Shown: positions 1 to 8,830, counted from the first letter of the stretch. The stretch: 64,000 nucleotides of DNA from Bryobacteraceae bacterium (GCA_030041495.1 JASHNT010000131.1:46642-110641); one strand, 5' to 3'. Numbers and translations are program-made. Notes: generated from the letters alone by a model not told the origin.

Positions 1-170
1 ACGGCACGGTTAACGGCGACGACATCGCCTTCACCGAGAATCTCACCTACCAGGGGATGCAGCTCATGATCGTATACAAGGGCAGAATCTCGGGCGACGA
101 AATCAAGTTCACGCGCGTCGTGGCCGAGGGCTTCGACCCCGAAAACCTAGTCGCCAAACGGGTGAAATAG
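1..170 (+). CDS. C-terminal fragment of an unidentified protein
   Basis: The window opens inside a gene. Reading from base 3 gives 55 codons and a TAG stop at 168-170. The peptide contains GDDIAFTENLTYQGM and ends ISGDEIKFTR...ENLVAKRVK, a beta-rich pattern (alternating GD-x-I-x-F strands) often found in secreted acidobacterial proteins that describe small-molecule or sugar hydrolases. Too little is present to name a family. The next gene starts 4 bases after this stop on the same strand, so the two are probably cotranscribed. Confidence 0.7.
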   Translation, partial: GTVNGDDIAFTENLTYQGMQLMIVYKGRISGDEIKFTRVVAEGFDPENLVAKRVK

Positions 171-174
171 AAGC

Positions 175-903
175 TTGCGAACGGTTCTAGCGGTGCTGTT
201 GTTCTGCGCGGTCGCGCGCGCGGATTTCAGCTACCAGAGCCGGGTGCAGATCAACGGCAGCGAACCCGTGACCGTCACGCGCGCCATCAAGGGACTGCGC
301 ATGGCGATCCTCACGCACAAGCACACGGAGGTGATCGATCTGGACTCTCAGACGATCACCGACATCGATTACAGCAAGAAGACCTACGCTGTGATTCCGT
401 TCGCAACGTGGAAAAAGGCTTTGGATGACGCCGCCGCGCATGCGCCTCGCGAAACCGGCTTCCGGGTTTCCACGCGCCCCGGCGGAGGCTCCGCCTCCAA
501 GCCGATCGGCATTCTGAACGCGGCCGAATCCGTGATCGATATGGCGGGCGCGAGTGGCGCGCTCAACATTAACATCGACACCTGGCTCGAAACGATTCCG
601 GGCTACGAACAGATGCACGATTTTATTGACCGGCTAGCCGCTAAGCTAGGCTACCCGTTCGCGGCGGGCTTAGGCCAGCAGGCGCTGCGCGTGCCGGATT
701 CGCTCCCCGGTCTGGATGCGGCAATCAAACAGTGGAATCAATCGGTCGGTGCGCCCATCGACACCACCATCAGGATCGCCAGCCCGCAGAAATCCATCAT
801 GGAGGTATCGATTCACCTGGGAAAGTTCGGCGGCGGTGCGCAACAGGCCGCGCTGTTCAATGTTCCCGACGGATTCAAGAAAGTAGACGGGAGCGTGCCC
901 TAG
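175..903 (+). CDS. Secreted protein of unknown function, TTG start
   Basis: A 242-residue protein that I do not recognise. The start is TTG at 175, giving MRTVLAVLLFCAVARA then DF: a short but convincing signal peptide with an ARA-D cleavage site, so the protein is probably exported. The N-terminal half has a repeated strand pattern (TEVIDLDSQTITDIDYSKKTYAVIPF) that suggests a lipocalin- or DUF4412-like beta fold binding something outside the cytoplasm; this is inference only. The middle holds a glycine/serine linker. It begins 4 bases after the upstream stop, and its own stop overlaps the stop of the convergent SPOR gene by 4 bases. Confidence 0.7.
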   Translation: MRTVLAVLLFCAVARADFSYQSRVQINGSEPVTVTRAIKGLRMAILTHKHTEVIDLDSQTITDIDYSKKTYAVIPFATWKKALDDAAAHAPRETGFRVSTRPGGGSASKPIGILNAAESVIDMAGASGALNINIDTWLETIPGYEQMHDFIDRLAAKLGYPFAAGLGQQALRVPDSLPGLDAAIKQWNQSVGAPIDTTIRIASPQKSIMEVSIHLGKFGGGAQQAALFNVPDGFKKVDGSVP

Positions 904-1610
904 TGCTGCGGCGATGTCGGAACTGAGGGAGCTGCCGGAGCCTCCGTGTACTTGCGCCCGAAGGTGGCGATGCCAAGCTGGTCGAGTATGCTCTTGGCCT
1001 GCTCATAAGATTTCGGCTCGGGCAGAGGGCCGACAAGCACACGCCATATCTTGTCGCTGGGGCCAGGGGCGACGAATCCCGGCAGACCGTGCGTCCGTAA
1101 GCCCTCCGCCCAGACTCCCGCTAAGCCTTTGTCGATCGCACCGACCTGGATATAAACCTGGCCGACGACCGCTTCGGCGAACAACGGACCCTGGATTTTC
1201 GAGAATTCCGTCGTTTTATCGAGCGCCGGAAGAGCCGGAGCCGTCTTGACCTGCGCGGGCTGCGCGTGCGCCGGAGTTGTTACTGGAGCCGGCGGGACTG
1301 TCGCGGAATTCAAAACCCCAACCGTGGCGGAAGCCTTGGCAGCGGTTGACTTCCCGATCAGATAAGAAACCCCCGAGACGCAAGCCAGCACGACCATCAG
1401 CACCAAGCCGGTACTGGCCACCTGGCGGCGGCCGAACACGATTTCGAAATCGACCGCGCGGTCTTGGTAGGTCTCCGGCGGCGTGGGCGCAGGGGCGGGG
1501 GCCGGAGCCGCCGAGGCGGCGGCATTTACCGGAGCGCGGCCAAGCGGGGAGGCTGCCTGCTCCACAACAGGGTCGAGATTCAGAAGGCTCGTCCTCATCC
1601 CCCGTTCCAT
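900..1610 (-). CDS. SPOR-domain membrane protein
   Basis: A 236-residue protein with a cytoplasmic N-terminus, an Ala/Pro-rich stretch (APAPAPAPTPPE), one transmembrane helix (TGLVLMVVLACVSGVSYLIG) and a periplasmic C-terminal SPOR-like domain of about 75 residues (QVYIQVGAIDK...LVGPLPEPKSYEQAKSILDQLG). SPOR domains bind denuded glycan strands at division septa, so a cell-wall or division role is likely. The reading frame stays open up to 1742, but that start would overlap the upstream hydrolase. ATG at 1610 has a GGCGGGGA ribosome site and leaves a normal gap of 47 bases, so I use it. Confidence 0.82.
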   Translation of the reverse strand: MERGMRTSLLNLDPVVEQAASPLGRAPVNAAASAAPAPAPAPTPPETYQDRAVDFEIVFGRRQVASTGLVLMVVLACVSGVSYLIGKSTAAKASATVGVLNSATVPPAPVTTPAHAQPAQVKTAPALPALDKTTEFSKIQGPLFAEAVVGQVYIQVGAIDKGLAGVWAEGLRTHGLPGFVAPGPSDKIWRVLVGPLPEPKSYEQAKSILDQLGIATFGRKYTEAPAAPSVPTSPQH

Positions 1611-1657
1611 CGGCAGATTTTCCCCGCCGGAGTAGGGTATATCCCTCAAACCAAAGT

Positions 1658-2704
1658 CTAAAGGTTGCGTTTCAGGAACTTGCAGATGTGATACCCGTCC
1701 AGAAACTTGAACGGAGTCTCGCCTAGGGTGTAGTGTCCGCACGGCAGAACCACAGCCTTGTGGTCCAAGCCCAGCTCGCGAGCCTTGCGGATCACCTGTT
1801 CGGAAAGGCGCGTCGGGAAGGTAGTGTCGTAACGAGCGTAGATGAACAGTGGCTTCTTGCCTAAGCGTGCGTAACGCTCGATGTACAGCGGCGGACTGAT
1901 CGCCAGCCAGGCTTCGCGCAATTGCTCCAGCGTCAACTCCGACTCGATGCTCTGGCGGATATGCTGGGTCGACAATCCTTCCCAGACTACGTCTGCGAAG
2001 TAAGTGGAGCAGTGGTTGAAGACGTTCACCTTCAGCCGGTGGTCATGCACGCTGGCCAGGAACGCGTAGCAGGAGCCTAGGCTGGTGCCGACGATGCCGA
2101 TGCTTTCGAAGCCCTCGCGCTCCAGCCAATCCGCGCAACTGCGCGTGTCGATGACGGCCTGGCGGGTTGCGTCGATGGTGCGGGCGACGTTGGAGGAGAC
2201 GGCGTAATCGGCGCGCTCCAGTTCCGGCGGCATGCGGTAATCGTGATAGGGGAGACTTAAGCGCAGCGCCCCGATGCCGAGCTTCGCCATACCCCCGCAC
2301 AGCGCGTTGTGCTGCGTGGCCGATGCGTTCCAGTGCGGCAAAACGATGGCCGCCACGCGCCGCCGCCGGGGTTTTTGCTCGGCGGGAAACCACTGCGCCT
2401 TGACCAGATTGTTCTGCGGATAAGGCGTTTCCACCGCGCTAGTGAAGGTTAGTATCCGGTCGCGCAGAACAAAATCGGTGGGCGGCGTGTAGCCGTAGAA
2501 CTCATGGCTGTCGGCAAGGGCATGCTGGTTGAGGACCTTAAGGTACCCGTGCGGATCGTGCCCGTTTTGCGGCATCCTTTGGGCTACGGGCCAGCCGCGC
2601 GTCCATTCCAGACCCCACTCAAACGGGCGTGTTACGCGATTCGTCGCCCGGGAACACAGCCGGTTCTCCCATCGTTCCATCCATTGCCCGTAAATCTTAC
2701 GCAT
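1658..2704 (-). CDS. Alpha/beta hydrolase, ABHD18-like
   Basis: A 348-residue cytoplasmic protein with an alpha/beta-hydrolase fold. The nucleophile elbow G-T-S-L-G lies in IGIVGTSLGSCYAFL, preceded by the oxyanion-type strand VAAIVLPHWNASATQHNALCGG. A late Asp (FIYARYDTTFP) and His (LPCGHYTLGETPF) complete a plausible Ser-Asp-His triad. The overall layout resembles the ABHD18/DUF2048 group, whose substrate is not established. The SPOR gene follows 47 bases downstream on the same strand, but nothing ties the two together in function. Confidence 0.8.
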   Translation of the reverse strand: MRKIYGQWMERWENRLCSRATNRVTRPFEWGLEWTRGWPVAQRMPQNGHDPHGYLKVLNQHALADSHEFYGYTPPTDFVLRDRILTFTSAVETPYPQNNLVKAQWFPAEQKPRRRRVAAIVLPHWNASATQHNALCGGMAKLGIGALRLSLPYHDYRMPPELERADYAVSSNVARTIDATRQAVIDTRSCADWLEREGFESIGIVGTSLGSCYAFLASVHDHRLKVNVFNHCSTYFADVVWEGLSTQHIRQSIESELTLEQLREAWLAISPPLYIERYARLGKKPLFIYARYDTTFPTRLSEQVIRKARELGLDHKAVVLPCGHYTLGETPFKFLDGYHICKFLKRNL

Positions 2705-2751
2705 GCGCCACCTACTAAGCTAACAAGGCCGCGCGGGGAATCGCTACAAGC

Positions 2752-2785
2752 AAAAAAGCGCGCCGGGAACTGAACCCGGCGCGCT
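2752..2785 (-). terminator. Rho-independent terminator behind the PilZ gene
   Basis: Perfect 11-base stem AGCGCGCCGGG (2757-2767) and CCCGGCGCGCT (2775-2785) with a 7-base loop. Read on the minus strand, the hairpin is followed directly by six T residues (2757 to 2752). It sits 29 bases beyond the PilZ stop codon. Confidence 0.9.
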
Positions 2786-2813
2786 ACCAAAGAAGAGAAG
2801 TAAAGGAGAGAAT

Positions 2814-3176
2814 CTAAGTGACCATCTGCGGACCCGGCCCAGCCGCCTGCGACGACTGCGTCCGGAATTCGTATTGTTGAATCTCCATCGCGGTGCGTCC
2901 GTCCTCGAACCGCACCACTCGCCCGCGAGCCACCAGCTTCAGGGCGCATTTGTTGTTGAGCTGAGCCGGCCAGCTTATCGATAGCTCAAGCCGTCGTCCC
3001 GGCAACAGCACGTGCTCCGTGGTGAACAGCACACCTGAGCTCGAAATATTCACTGTCTTGCCGTCACCCGACTCGTCGCCGGTCCGCTTGCTCAAAACAC
3101 GGTAGCGAACATCGCGCTCAATCGGAAAGCGATCCGAATGGCGCCGGTCAGCGTTGCTGGATTGTTCTTGCGTCAA
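2814..3176 (-). CDS. PilZ-domain protein (c-di-GMP binding)
   Basis: A 120-residue single-domain PilZ protein. The RxxxR signature is in RRHSDR (residues 11-16), and the (D/N)xSxxG signature is NISSSG (about 43-48). Both are the residues that hold c-di-GMP, so binding is likely. PilZ proteins of this size act as effectors of motility, exopolysaccharide or transcription. The frame is open to 3407 with an ATG at 3284, but only the TTG at 3176 has a good ribosome site (AAGAGG, 8 bases upstream) and removes a low-complexity Arg/Ser head. The start is therefore a choice. A strong terminator follows. Confidence 0.8.
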   Translation of the reverse strand: MTQEQSSNADRRHSDRFPIERDVRYRVLSKRTGDESGDGKTVNISSSGVLFTTEHVLLPGRRLELSISWPAQLNNKCALKLVARGRVVRFEDGRTAMEIQQYEFRTQSSQAAGPGPQMVT

Positions 3177-3397
3177 TTCGAACACCTCTTCTTTAGTCGC
3201 TTGTGGGCCGCGGTAGCCCTCCTGCAACTCCCTGAAAGAGTTTCTCTTGAAAAGAGATATGCGGCAATAGGGTACTCGGTCCATTCGCTCACAGTACCCA
3301 CGTACTTGCGGGGTTGGGACCGATCGACTGGAACTCGGAGGGCGTCGTAGGCGCCCGGTGCGACCTGCGGTTGACCACGGCTGCAGGAGACGATAGG

Positions 3398-4483
3398 ATG
3401 CTCCCAAACCGTCTTCCGTGGATGGTTTTGGGGAGCGCTATGGAAGGAAGAATCAGCATTGGCGTCAGTGTCATTGCGGCGCTGTGGCTCTCACCGGCAT
3501 TTGGCCAGGCGCCCGCGCCGGCTTCGGCCGTGAACGCGGCTGCTGCGCCGCGAGCGCCCGAAAAAGCCTGGGTGCAGCCCAAAACATCGTGGGGCGATCC
3601 TGATTTGCAAGGGCTGTGGCCGGCCACGGACATGATCAACGTTCCGCTGCAAAGGCGGCCGGAGTTCGGTACTCGCGCGGTGCTGAACGACGAAGAATAC
3701 CAGCAGCAGGTGGCTCGAGCCAAGCAAACCGAGGAGCGCGACAGTGAGGAATATGTCCGCGAAGGCACGCAGCCGGGGATCAATCCGCCCGCCTATTGGC
3801 TGGAGCACGGCAAGCCGAGTTATCAGGCATCGCTGGTGGTGGACCCTCCCGACGGAAGAATCCCGGCGCTGACCGCGGAAGCGCAGCGGCTCGCCGAGGA
3901 GCGCGCCGACGCCCGCCGGGGCCAGAACAATGATACCTGGGAAGACCAGAGCTTCTACGACCGGTGCATTTCGCGGGGCGTCATGGGCTCGATTCTGCCG
4001 GTGATCTACAACAATGGGAACGAAATTTTGCAAGCGCCGGGGATGGTCATCATCCGCTATGAGATGATCCACGAAACGCGCATCATACCTCTCGATGGGC
4101 GTCCGCACGTGGAAGCGGGAGTTCGTTCCTACATGGGCGATCCGCGCGGGCACTGGGAGGGCAACACACTGGTGGTGGAAACGACGAATCTTATCGGCAA
4201 CACCAACGGGATCGGGTTGAACGGCGGAGGGACTCCACACAGCTCAGAGTTGAGGCTAACCGAGCGCTTCACGCGCGTATCCAAGGACGTCATCAATTAC
4301 CAGGCCACCATTGACGATCCGAAGACGTGGGTCCGACCGTGGAAGGTCGCGTTCCCGCTGCGGCGCGATCCCAGCTTCAGGATTTACGAGTACGCCTGCC
4401 ATGAAGGCAACATCGGTCTGCTGGATATTCTGAGTGGAGCCCGCGCGGACGAAGCGGCCGCAGCCGCGAAGGCGAAGAAGTAG
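3398..4483 (+). CDS. Secreted acidobacterial family protein (paralog 1)
   Basis: A 361-residue exported protein of a family that I know as abundant and uncharacterised in Acidobacteria. ATG at 3398 has an AGGAG site 8 bases upstream. The N-terminus has a hydrophobic signal ending SPAFGQ. Family landmarks: WGDPDLQGLWPATD near the start, DPPDGRIPALT, GHWEGNTLVVETTN, RFTRVSKD, DPKTWVRPWKV and YACHEGNIGLLDILSGAR near the end. Three more copies lie at 11169, 12450 and 14006. No catalytic motif is recognisable. The repeated sheet-forming blocks suggest a lipocalin-like or beta-barrel fold outside the cytoplasm. Confidence 0.75.
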   Translation: MLPNRLPWMVLGSAMEGRISIGVSVIAALWLSPAFGQAPAPASAVNAAAAPRAPEKAWVQPKTSWGDPDLQGLWPATDMINVPLQRRPEFGTRAVLNDEEYQQQVARAKQTEERDSEEYVREGTQPGINPPAYWLEHGKPSYQASLVVDPPDGRIPALTAEAQRLAEERADARRGQNNDTWEDQSFYDRCISRGVMGSILPVIYNNGNEILQAPGMVIIRYEMIHETRIIPLDGRPHVEAGVRSYMGDPRGHWEGNTLVVETTNLIGNTNGIGLNGGGTPHSSELRLTERFTRVSKDVINYQATIDDPKTWVRPWKVAFPLRRDPSFRIYEYACHEGNIGLLDILSGARADEAAAAAKAKK

Positions 4484-4564
4484 GGGGGCGCCCGTGCAAG
4501 GATCCGTTAGGTCTTCGATGCGCAGGGAATTGATCCACAGCTTCACGTGGTAGCGTGAAGGCTC

Positions 4565-5206
4565 ATGACTCCCCGCGCGATCATCTTCGACGCTTACGGC
4601 ACGCTACTCGACGTTTACTCGGTTGTTCCCGACCAGGCGCTTGCGGCGCTGTGGCGGCAGAAGCAGCTCGAATATACGTGGCTGCGGGCGCTGATGGAGC
4701 GGTATGAGGACTTCGCGAAGGTCACTGAAGATGCACTGGGCGCGGCGGCCGCGCAGCTTGGAATCGAATTAACGGACTGGCGCATCGCGGAAGTGCTCGA
4801 TGCGTACGGGCGGCCGTCGGCATTTGAAGATGCTCGAAGGGCACTGGAGGTTCTGAAAGGCCGCCGGCTGGCGATTCTTTCCAACGGCACGATGGAAATG
4901 CTCGAGGCCGCTCTGCGCCACAACCGGCTCGAAACATATTTTGAAGCGGTTGTTTCAGTGGACCGGGTGAAGACCTACAAGCCGTCGCCGAAAGTGTACG
5001 CGCTGGGACCAGAGGGGCTGAGGCTGCCCGCGAACGAGATTCTCTTCGTGTCGTCAAATTCCTGGGACGCAGCCGGGGCGAAGACGTTCGGCTATCAAGT
5101 CTGCTGGTGCAACCGCGCTGGCGCGCCAATGGAGCGCCTCGGTTTCGAGCCTGATATGACCGTGACGCGGCTGGACGAAATCGCCGGTTTACTAGGTGAG
5201 CGATGA
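4565..5206 (+). CDS. Haloacid dehalogenase, type II (HAD superfamily)
   Basis: A 213-residue protein with the full set of HAD motifs: IFDAYGTLLDV (residues 7-17) with the nucleophilic Asp, LSNGT, KTYKPSPKVYAL with the motif III Lys, and FVSSNSWDAAGAK. FDAYGTL together with SSNxWDxxGA is characteristic of (S)-2-haloacid dehalogenases, which hydrolyse 2-haloalkanoates to 2-hydroxy acids. Members of this group can have other small substrates. The pirin gene starts just beyond the stop codon, and a flavodoxin-like gene follows, making a small three-gene plus-strand unit. Confidence 0.85.
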   Translation: MTPRAIIFDAYGTLLDVYSVVPDQALAALWRQKQLEYTWLRALMERYEDFAKVTEDALGAAAAQLGIELTDWRIAEVLDAYGRPSAFEDARRALEVLKGRRLAILSNGTMEMLEAALRHNRLETYFEAVVSVDRVKTYKPSPKVYALGPEGLRLPANEILFVSSNSWDAAGAKTFGYQVCWCNRAGAPMERLGFEPDMTVTRLDEIAGLLGER

Positions 5207-5213
5207 TAGAGGC

Positions 5214-5924
5214 ATGATCACCATCCGCAAGGCGGAAGACCGCGGCCACTTCGATCACGGCTGGCTGCACACGTATCATACGTTTTCCTTCGGAGGCTAC
5301 AAAGACTCCGCCCACATGGGCTTTCGCGCGCTGCGGGTGATCAATGACGATCGCGTCGCCCCAGGCCGCGGTTTCGGTGCGCACGGCCATCGCGACATGG
5401 AGATTTTCACGTACGTGATGGAAGGAGGGCTGGCGCACAACGACAGCACCGGCGAGAATCACGTTCTCCGGCCGAACGAGATTCAGGCGATGTCCGCCGG
5501 CAACGGCGTGATTCACAGCGAGTTCAACGCTTCGAAAACTGAGCCGGTACACCTGTTGCAGATCTGGATCCTGCCGGACGTGGAAGACGTCGAGCCGCGG
5601 TATGAGCAGTTCGCCTACGATGCTTCGGAAAAGCGAAACCGGCTGCGATTGTTGGTCGGCCCGGACCCGCATTCGGCCGAGCGTGCGGCGTTCATTCATC
5701 AAGACGCCCGTGCCTACGCCTCGGTGCTGGAGAAAGACAAGACGATTGAACACCCGATCGCGCCGGGGCGCCATGCGTGGGTGCAGGTGGCGCAAGGCAA
5801 TATCGTGATGAACGGGATCGAAATGAAGGAGGGCGATGGTGCGGCAGTTTCGGACGAGAAGGAGCTGCGGATTGAAGGCGCTGGAGCAAACGGCGGGGAG
5901 TTCCTGGTGATCGATCTTGCGTGA
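5214..5924 (+). CDS. Pirin family protein (bicupin, YhhW-like)
   Basis: A 236-residue pirin. The N-terminal cupin holds the conserved metal region GFGAHGHRDMEIFTYVMEGGLAHNDSTGE and the block MSAGNGVIHSEFN, followed by QIWILP and a second cupin. Homologs such as E. coli YhhW bind one metal and can show quercetinase activity in vitro; the true substrate here is unknown. An in-frame GTG at 5196 is possible, but MITIRKAEDRGHF is the usual pirin N-terminus, so I use ATG 5214, which lies 8 bases after the dehalogenase stop. Confidence 0.88.
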   Translation: MITIRKAEDRGHFDHGWLHTYHTFSFGGYKDSAHMGFRALRVINDDRVAPGRGFGAHGHRDMEIFTYVMEGGLAHNDSTGENHVLRPNEIQAMSAGNGVIHSEFNASKTEPVHLLQIWILPDVEDVEPRYEQFAYDASEKRNRLRLLVGPDPHSAERAAFIHQDARAYASVLEKDKTIEHPIAPGRHAWVQVAQGNIVMNGIEMKEGDGAAVSDEKELRIEGAGANGGEFLVIDLA

Positions 5925-5930
5925 AGGCAC

Positions 5931-6374
5931 ATGAGCAACGTTCTGGTGGTGTTTTATTCGCGGCGTGGTAAGACAGAGAAGCTGGCCCTGGCGGCTGGCG
6001 TGGGAGCGATTCAGGCTCGCGCGAATATTCGTCTGCGGAGGCTTCCGGATCTGGCGAGCGCAGAGACCATCCTGCGCGACGCCGAGTGGAACGAAAATCT
6101 CGAGCGCATGACAAAGGATTACATCGCGCCCCGCGAAATCGACGCAGAGTGGGCGCAGGTGGTCATCCTGGCTGCGCCGCACGATTGCACCGCGGAGATG
6201 GAGCGGTATCTCGAATCGGCTCGCCTGGAAGGCAAGACCGGCGCGGTGCTGGGAGTATTTGGCGGCGCGGCTGAGAAGGCGGGACTGAAGATCGTAGCGG
6301 GTAAGCACACGACCGGAGATCCTGCGATCGCATGTGCGTATGGCAGGCAAGCGGCGGGTGGTATGCTCTCGTGA
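5931..6374 (+). CDS. Flavodoxin-like / WrbA-like protein
   Basis: A 147-residue protein. The N-terminus VLVVFYSRRGKTEKLA matches the flavodoxin phosphate-binding loop (strand, then S-x-x-G-x-T), and a later strand AQVVILAAPHDCTAEMERYLES corresponds to the WrbA region that contacts the flavin ring. A GKTGAVLGVFGG segment follows. Expected role: FMN-binding NAD(P)H:quinone oxidoreductase or an electron carrier. It is shorter than WrbA (about 198 residues) and the flavin loops are only partly conserved, so cofactor binding is not certain. It lies 6 bases after the pirin gene. Confidence 0.7.
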   Translation: MSNVLVVFYSRRGKTEKLALAAGVGAIQARANIRLRRLPDLASAETILRDAEWNENLERMTKDYIAPREIDAEWAQVVILAAPHDCTAEMERYLESARLEGKTGAVLGVFGGAAEKAGLKIVAGKHTTGDPAIACAYGRQAAGGMLS

Positions 6375-6384
6375 TGGAGGTTGA

Positions 6385-7251
6385 TTGAAACGGGCGGTTA
6401 AAAAAGCCGCGTGGCTTGGGGCGGGCGGTCTCGCCTTCGCCACGGCTCTTGCCGCGTTTCAGATGCCCTTCCGCGTCTACACCAGCATGGAGCCTTACGA
6501 CGACATCCCTTTGCCTCCCGATTATCAACAGAAGACCGACTGGGTTTTCGCGCGGTTGATGTATCCCAACAATCCAGTGGGACGCGGCGGCGGATTCCGC
6601 AGGTTTGGATTCAGCGATTGGCGTCAGGGCGGCACGAGCTGGACTCAAGATTATCCGCGGGCCGATCGCCACTTCGCGCTGGCTCTGCGGCGCTTGAGCC
6701 GGATTCAAGTCCGGAGCGTGGAGCAGCCGGTGAATCTCGATGACGGCGACGATGTCTTCAACTGGCCCTGGCTCGCCGTGGGCGAGATGGGGGATTGGCT
6801 GCTGACTCCGCAACAAGCGGCCAAGTTGCGCGATTATTTGCTGCGCGGCGGCTTTCTCTACATGGACGATTTTTGGGGCCCCGAGGAATGGGACCGGTTC
6901 ATGGTCAGTATGACCGCGGTGTTTCCGGACCGGCCGATCGTGGAGATCGGCAACGCCGACGCGATTTTCCATACAGTCTACGATTTGAGCGACCGCTATC
7001 AAATTTTGGGACAGTGGGCGCTGGGACGCGGAGGCCGGGGTGGGGGAATGTACAACCGCCGCGTGGCCGGAACCAAGGCCGAGTGGAAAGGGATTTACGA
7101 CGATCATCACCGGCTGATGGTGGCAATGACGTTCAATTCCGATGTGGGCGATTCCTGGGAATTCGCCGACGATCCGGATTATCCGGACAAGTATTCCGAG
7201 CTCGGAATCAGAATTGGCGTCAATTACGTGATGTATTCGTTGACGCATTGA
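6385..7251 (+). CDS. DUF4159 domain protein, exported
   Basis: A 288-residue protein with a TTG start at 6385 and a TGGAGG ribosome site 5 bases ahead. It has an N-terminal signal or anchor (LGAGGLAFATALAAF) followed by a DUF4159 domain: FARLMYPN, DYPRADRHFALALRRLSRI, LRDYLLRGGFLYMDDFWG and a late GIRIGVNYVMYSLTH. DUF4159 proteins are glutaminase-like-fold domains found in periplasmic gene clusters with MoxR/BatA-type genes. The catalytic status is unknown. A Gly/Arg insert (GRGGRGGGM) is present. It is followed after 4 bases by the RnfD-like protein, suggesting coexpression. Confidence 0.8.
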   Translation: MKRAVKKAAWLGAGGLAFATALAAFQMPFRVYTSMEPYDDIPLPPDYQQKTDWVFARLMYPNNPVGRGGGFRRFGFSDWRQGGTSWTQDYPRADRHFALALRRLSRIQVRSVEQPVNLDDGDDVFNWPWLAVGEMGDWLLTPQQAAKLRDYLLRGGFLYMDDFWGPEEWDRFMVSMTAVFPDRPIVEIGNADAIFHTVYDLSDRYQILGQWALGRGGRGGGMYNRRVAGTKAEWKGIYDDHHRLMVAMTFNSDVGDSWEFADDPDYPDKYSELGIRIGVNYVMYSLTH

Positions 7252-7255
7252 AGCA

Positions 7256-8830
7256 TTGATCGCAGCAGCTCCATCTCAGCCGGCTGTCAGAACCTCACCC
7301 TGGCTGCCGCTGGTATTTATCGGCGGGCTGGCGGCGCTGGCGGTTCTTCCTCCGATCCGCAACAATGCGCGCGCGTTGGCTTCATTCTTGGGGGCGATCG
7401 GTTTGCTGGCAGCCTGGAACGCGGCGCTACTCGCAAAAGCCCGCAAGGCCGGACGTCTGCTTCGCCTCGAGGTGTTTCCCAAGCGGCAGCATTATATACA
7501 AGCCTGTGCGCAAGGCGCCGTGCTGCTGTATTGGGGATGGTATTGGAAGGCGGCTCATGCCTACGCGGTATACATCGTTGCGCAACTGGTGTTCGCTTAC
7601 GCATTCGACATATTACTGGGGTGGTCGCGCCGTGACGAATATACGCTGGGCTTCGCGCAATTCCCGGTGGTTTTCAGCACGAATCTATTCCTGTGGTTCA
7701 AGCCGGACTGGTTCTATCTGCAGTTCCTGATGATCGCCGTTGGGCTGGCCGCGAAGGAGTTGATCCGTTGGAACAAGGACGGGCGGCGAGTGCACATCTT
7801 CAATCCGTCCTCGTTTCCGCTGGCCGTGTTCTCGCTTGCATTGCTGCTTACGGGTAAACAGGGCATCAGTTGGGGACAGGAGATCGCGACGACGCAGTTC
7901 CTTCCGCCACAAATGTACCTGATGCTGTTTCTGATCGGGCTGCCGGGGCAGTACTTTTTCGGCGTGACCACCATGACCATGTCCGCCGCCCTGACCACGT
8001 TCGCCTTCAGCCGGATCTATTTCGCCGTTACGGGAATTTATTTCTTTTACGATTCCTATATTCCGATCGCGATCTTTCTGGGGATGCACCTGTTATTCAA
8101 TGACCCTTCGACCTCGCCGTGTACGGAGCTGGGGCGGGTCATTTATGGCGTGATGTACGGGTTAAGCGTGGTGGCGTTGTACGAGATTTTCGGGAGCCTT
8201 GGAATGCCGACCTTCTACGACAAGCTGCTTCAAGTTCCGCTGTTGAATTTATCGATCAAGGCCATCGATGCGGCCGCGCGGTCGAAATATCTGCGCTGGC
8301 TCGACCCGGGGCAAATTGGCCGGGTGCTGGTTCCGCCACGGCGTAACATGGCGTACATGTCTCTGTGGACTGTAGCCTTCGCGGGGATGAGCTACGCCGG
8401 CTTGAACGATCATCATCCGGGCCAGTATCTGCCGTTTTGGAAACAAGCCTGCAGCGACGGCCGTGCCTACGCGTGTCCTTATCTGGCGGATATGGAATCG
8501 CTGTTCTGCGAGCAAGGGTCGGGGTGGGCGTGCAATGAAGAAGGGTTAATGAACGTGGCTCTGGCGCGCTCGGGCGAAGACGCGCGAAGGACGAACGCGG
8601 CGCAAGCGGTAGCTCCTTTCATGCAAGGCTGCGAGCTCGGGTATCGGCTTGCCTGTGGGAACGAAATCGTGATGCGCAGCCGGAGAGGGGAATTAGCGAG
8701 CGGTCCGCCCGGAGTTTCGGACCTCCCCATCATCCTGCGTGGCAGCAAGGGCGAGATCACAGAGCGCGATCCGGAGAAGCTGTACGCGGTGGGCTGCAAA
8801 GAAGGATGGTCGGAGATGTGCGGCGGATGA
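7256..8830 (+). CDS. RnfD/NqrB-like membrane protein with Cx7C Sel1-like tail
   Basis: A 524-residue protein with TTG start. Residues 1-350 hold about nine or ten membrane helices with marks of the NqrB/RnfD/UnbU group: VHIFNPSSFPLAVF, GVTTMTMSAALTTF and LLFNDPSTSPCTELGRVIYG. In Nqr/Rnf such subunits carry covalent flavin; I cannot show a flavin Thr here. After a further helix near 375, the C-terminus has four evenly built C-x7-C units (CSDGRAYAC, CEQGSGWAC, CELGYRLAC, CKEGWSEMC). This is the spacing of cysteine-bridged Sel1-like repeats as in Helicobacter Hcp proteins. The tail is probably periplasmic. The partner gene upstream is DUF4159. Confidence 0.75.
   Translation: MIAAAPSQPAVRTSPWLPLVFIGGLAALAVLPPIRNNARALASFLGAIGLLAAWNAALLAKARKAGRLLRLEVFPKRQHYIQACAQGAVLLYWGWYWKAAHAYAVYIVAQLVFAYAFDILLGWSRRDEYTLGFAQFPVVFSTNLFLWFKPDWFYLQFLMIAVGLAAKELIRWNKDGRRVHIFNPSSFPLAVFSLALLLTGKQGISWGQEIATTQFLPPQMYLMLFLIGLPGQYFFGVTTMTMSAALTTFAFSRIYFAVTGIYFFYDSYIPIAIFLGMHLLFNDPSTSPCTELGRVIYGVMYGLSVVALYEIFGSLGMPTFYDKLLQVPLLNLSIKAIDAAARSKYLRWLDPGQIGRVLVPPRRNMAYMSLWTVAFAGMSYAGLNDHHPGQYLPFWKQACSDGRAYACPYLADMESLFCEQGSGWACNEEGLMNVALARSGEDARRTNAAQAVAPFMQGCELGYRLACGNEIVMRSRRGELASGPPGVSDLPIILRGSKGEITERDPEKLYAVGCKEGWSEMCGG

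Noticed and set aside
4722..6443. 573-codon open frame on the minus strand across the dehalogenase, pirin and flavodoxin-like genes
   Set aside because: Three well-supported plus-strand genes occupy this stretch; the antisense peptide is compositionally biased and has no family marks.
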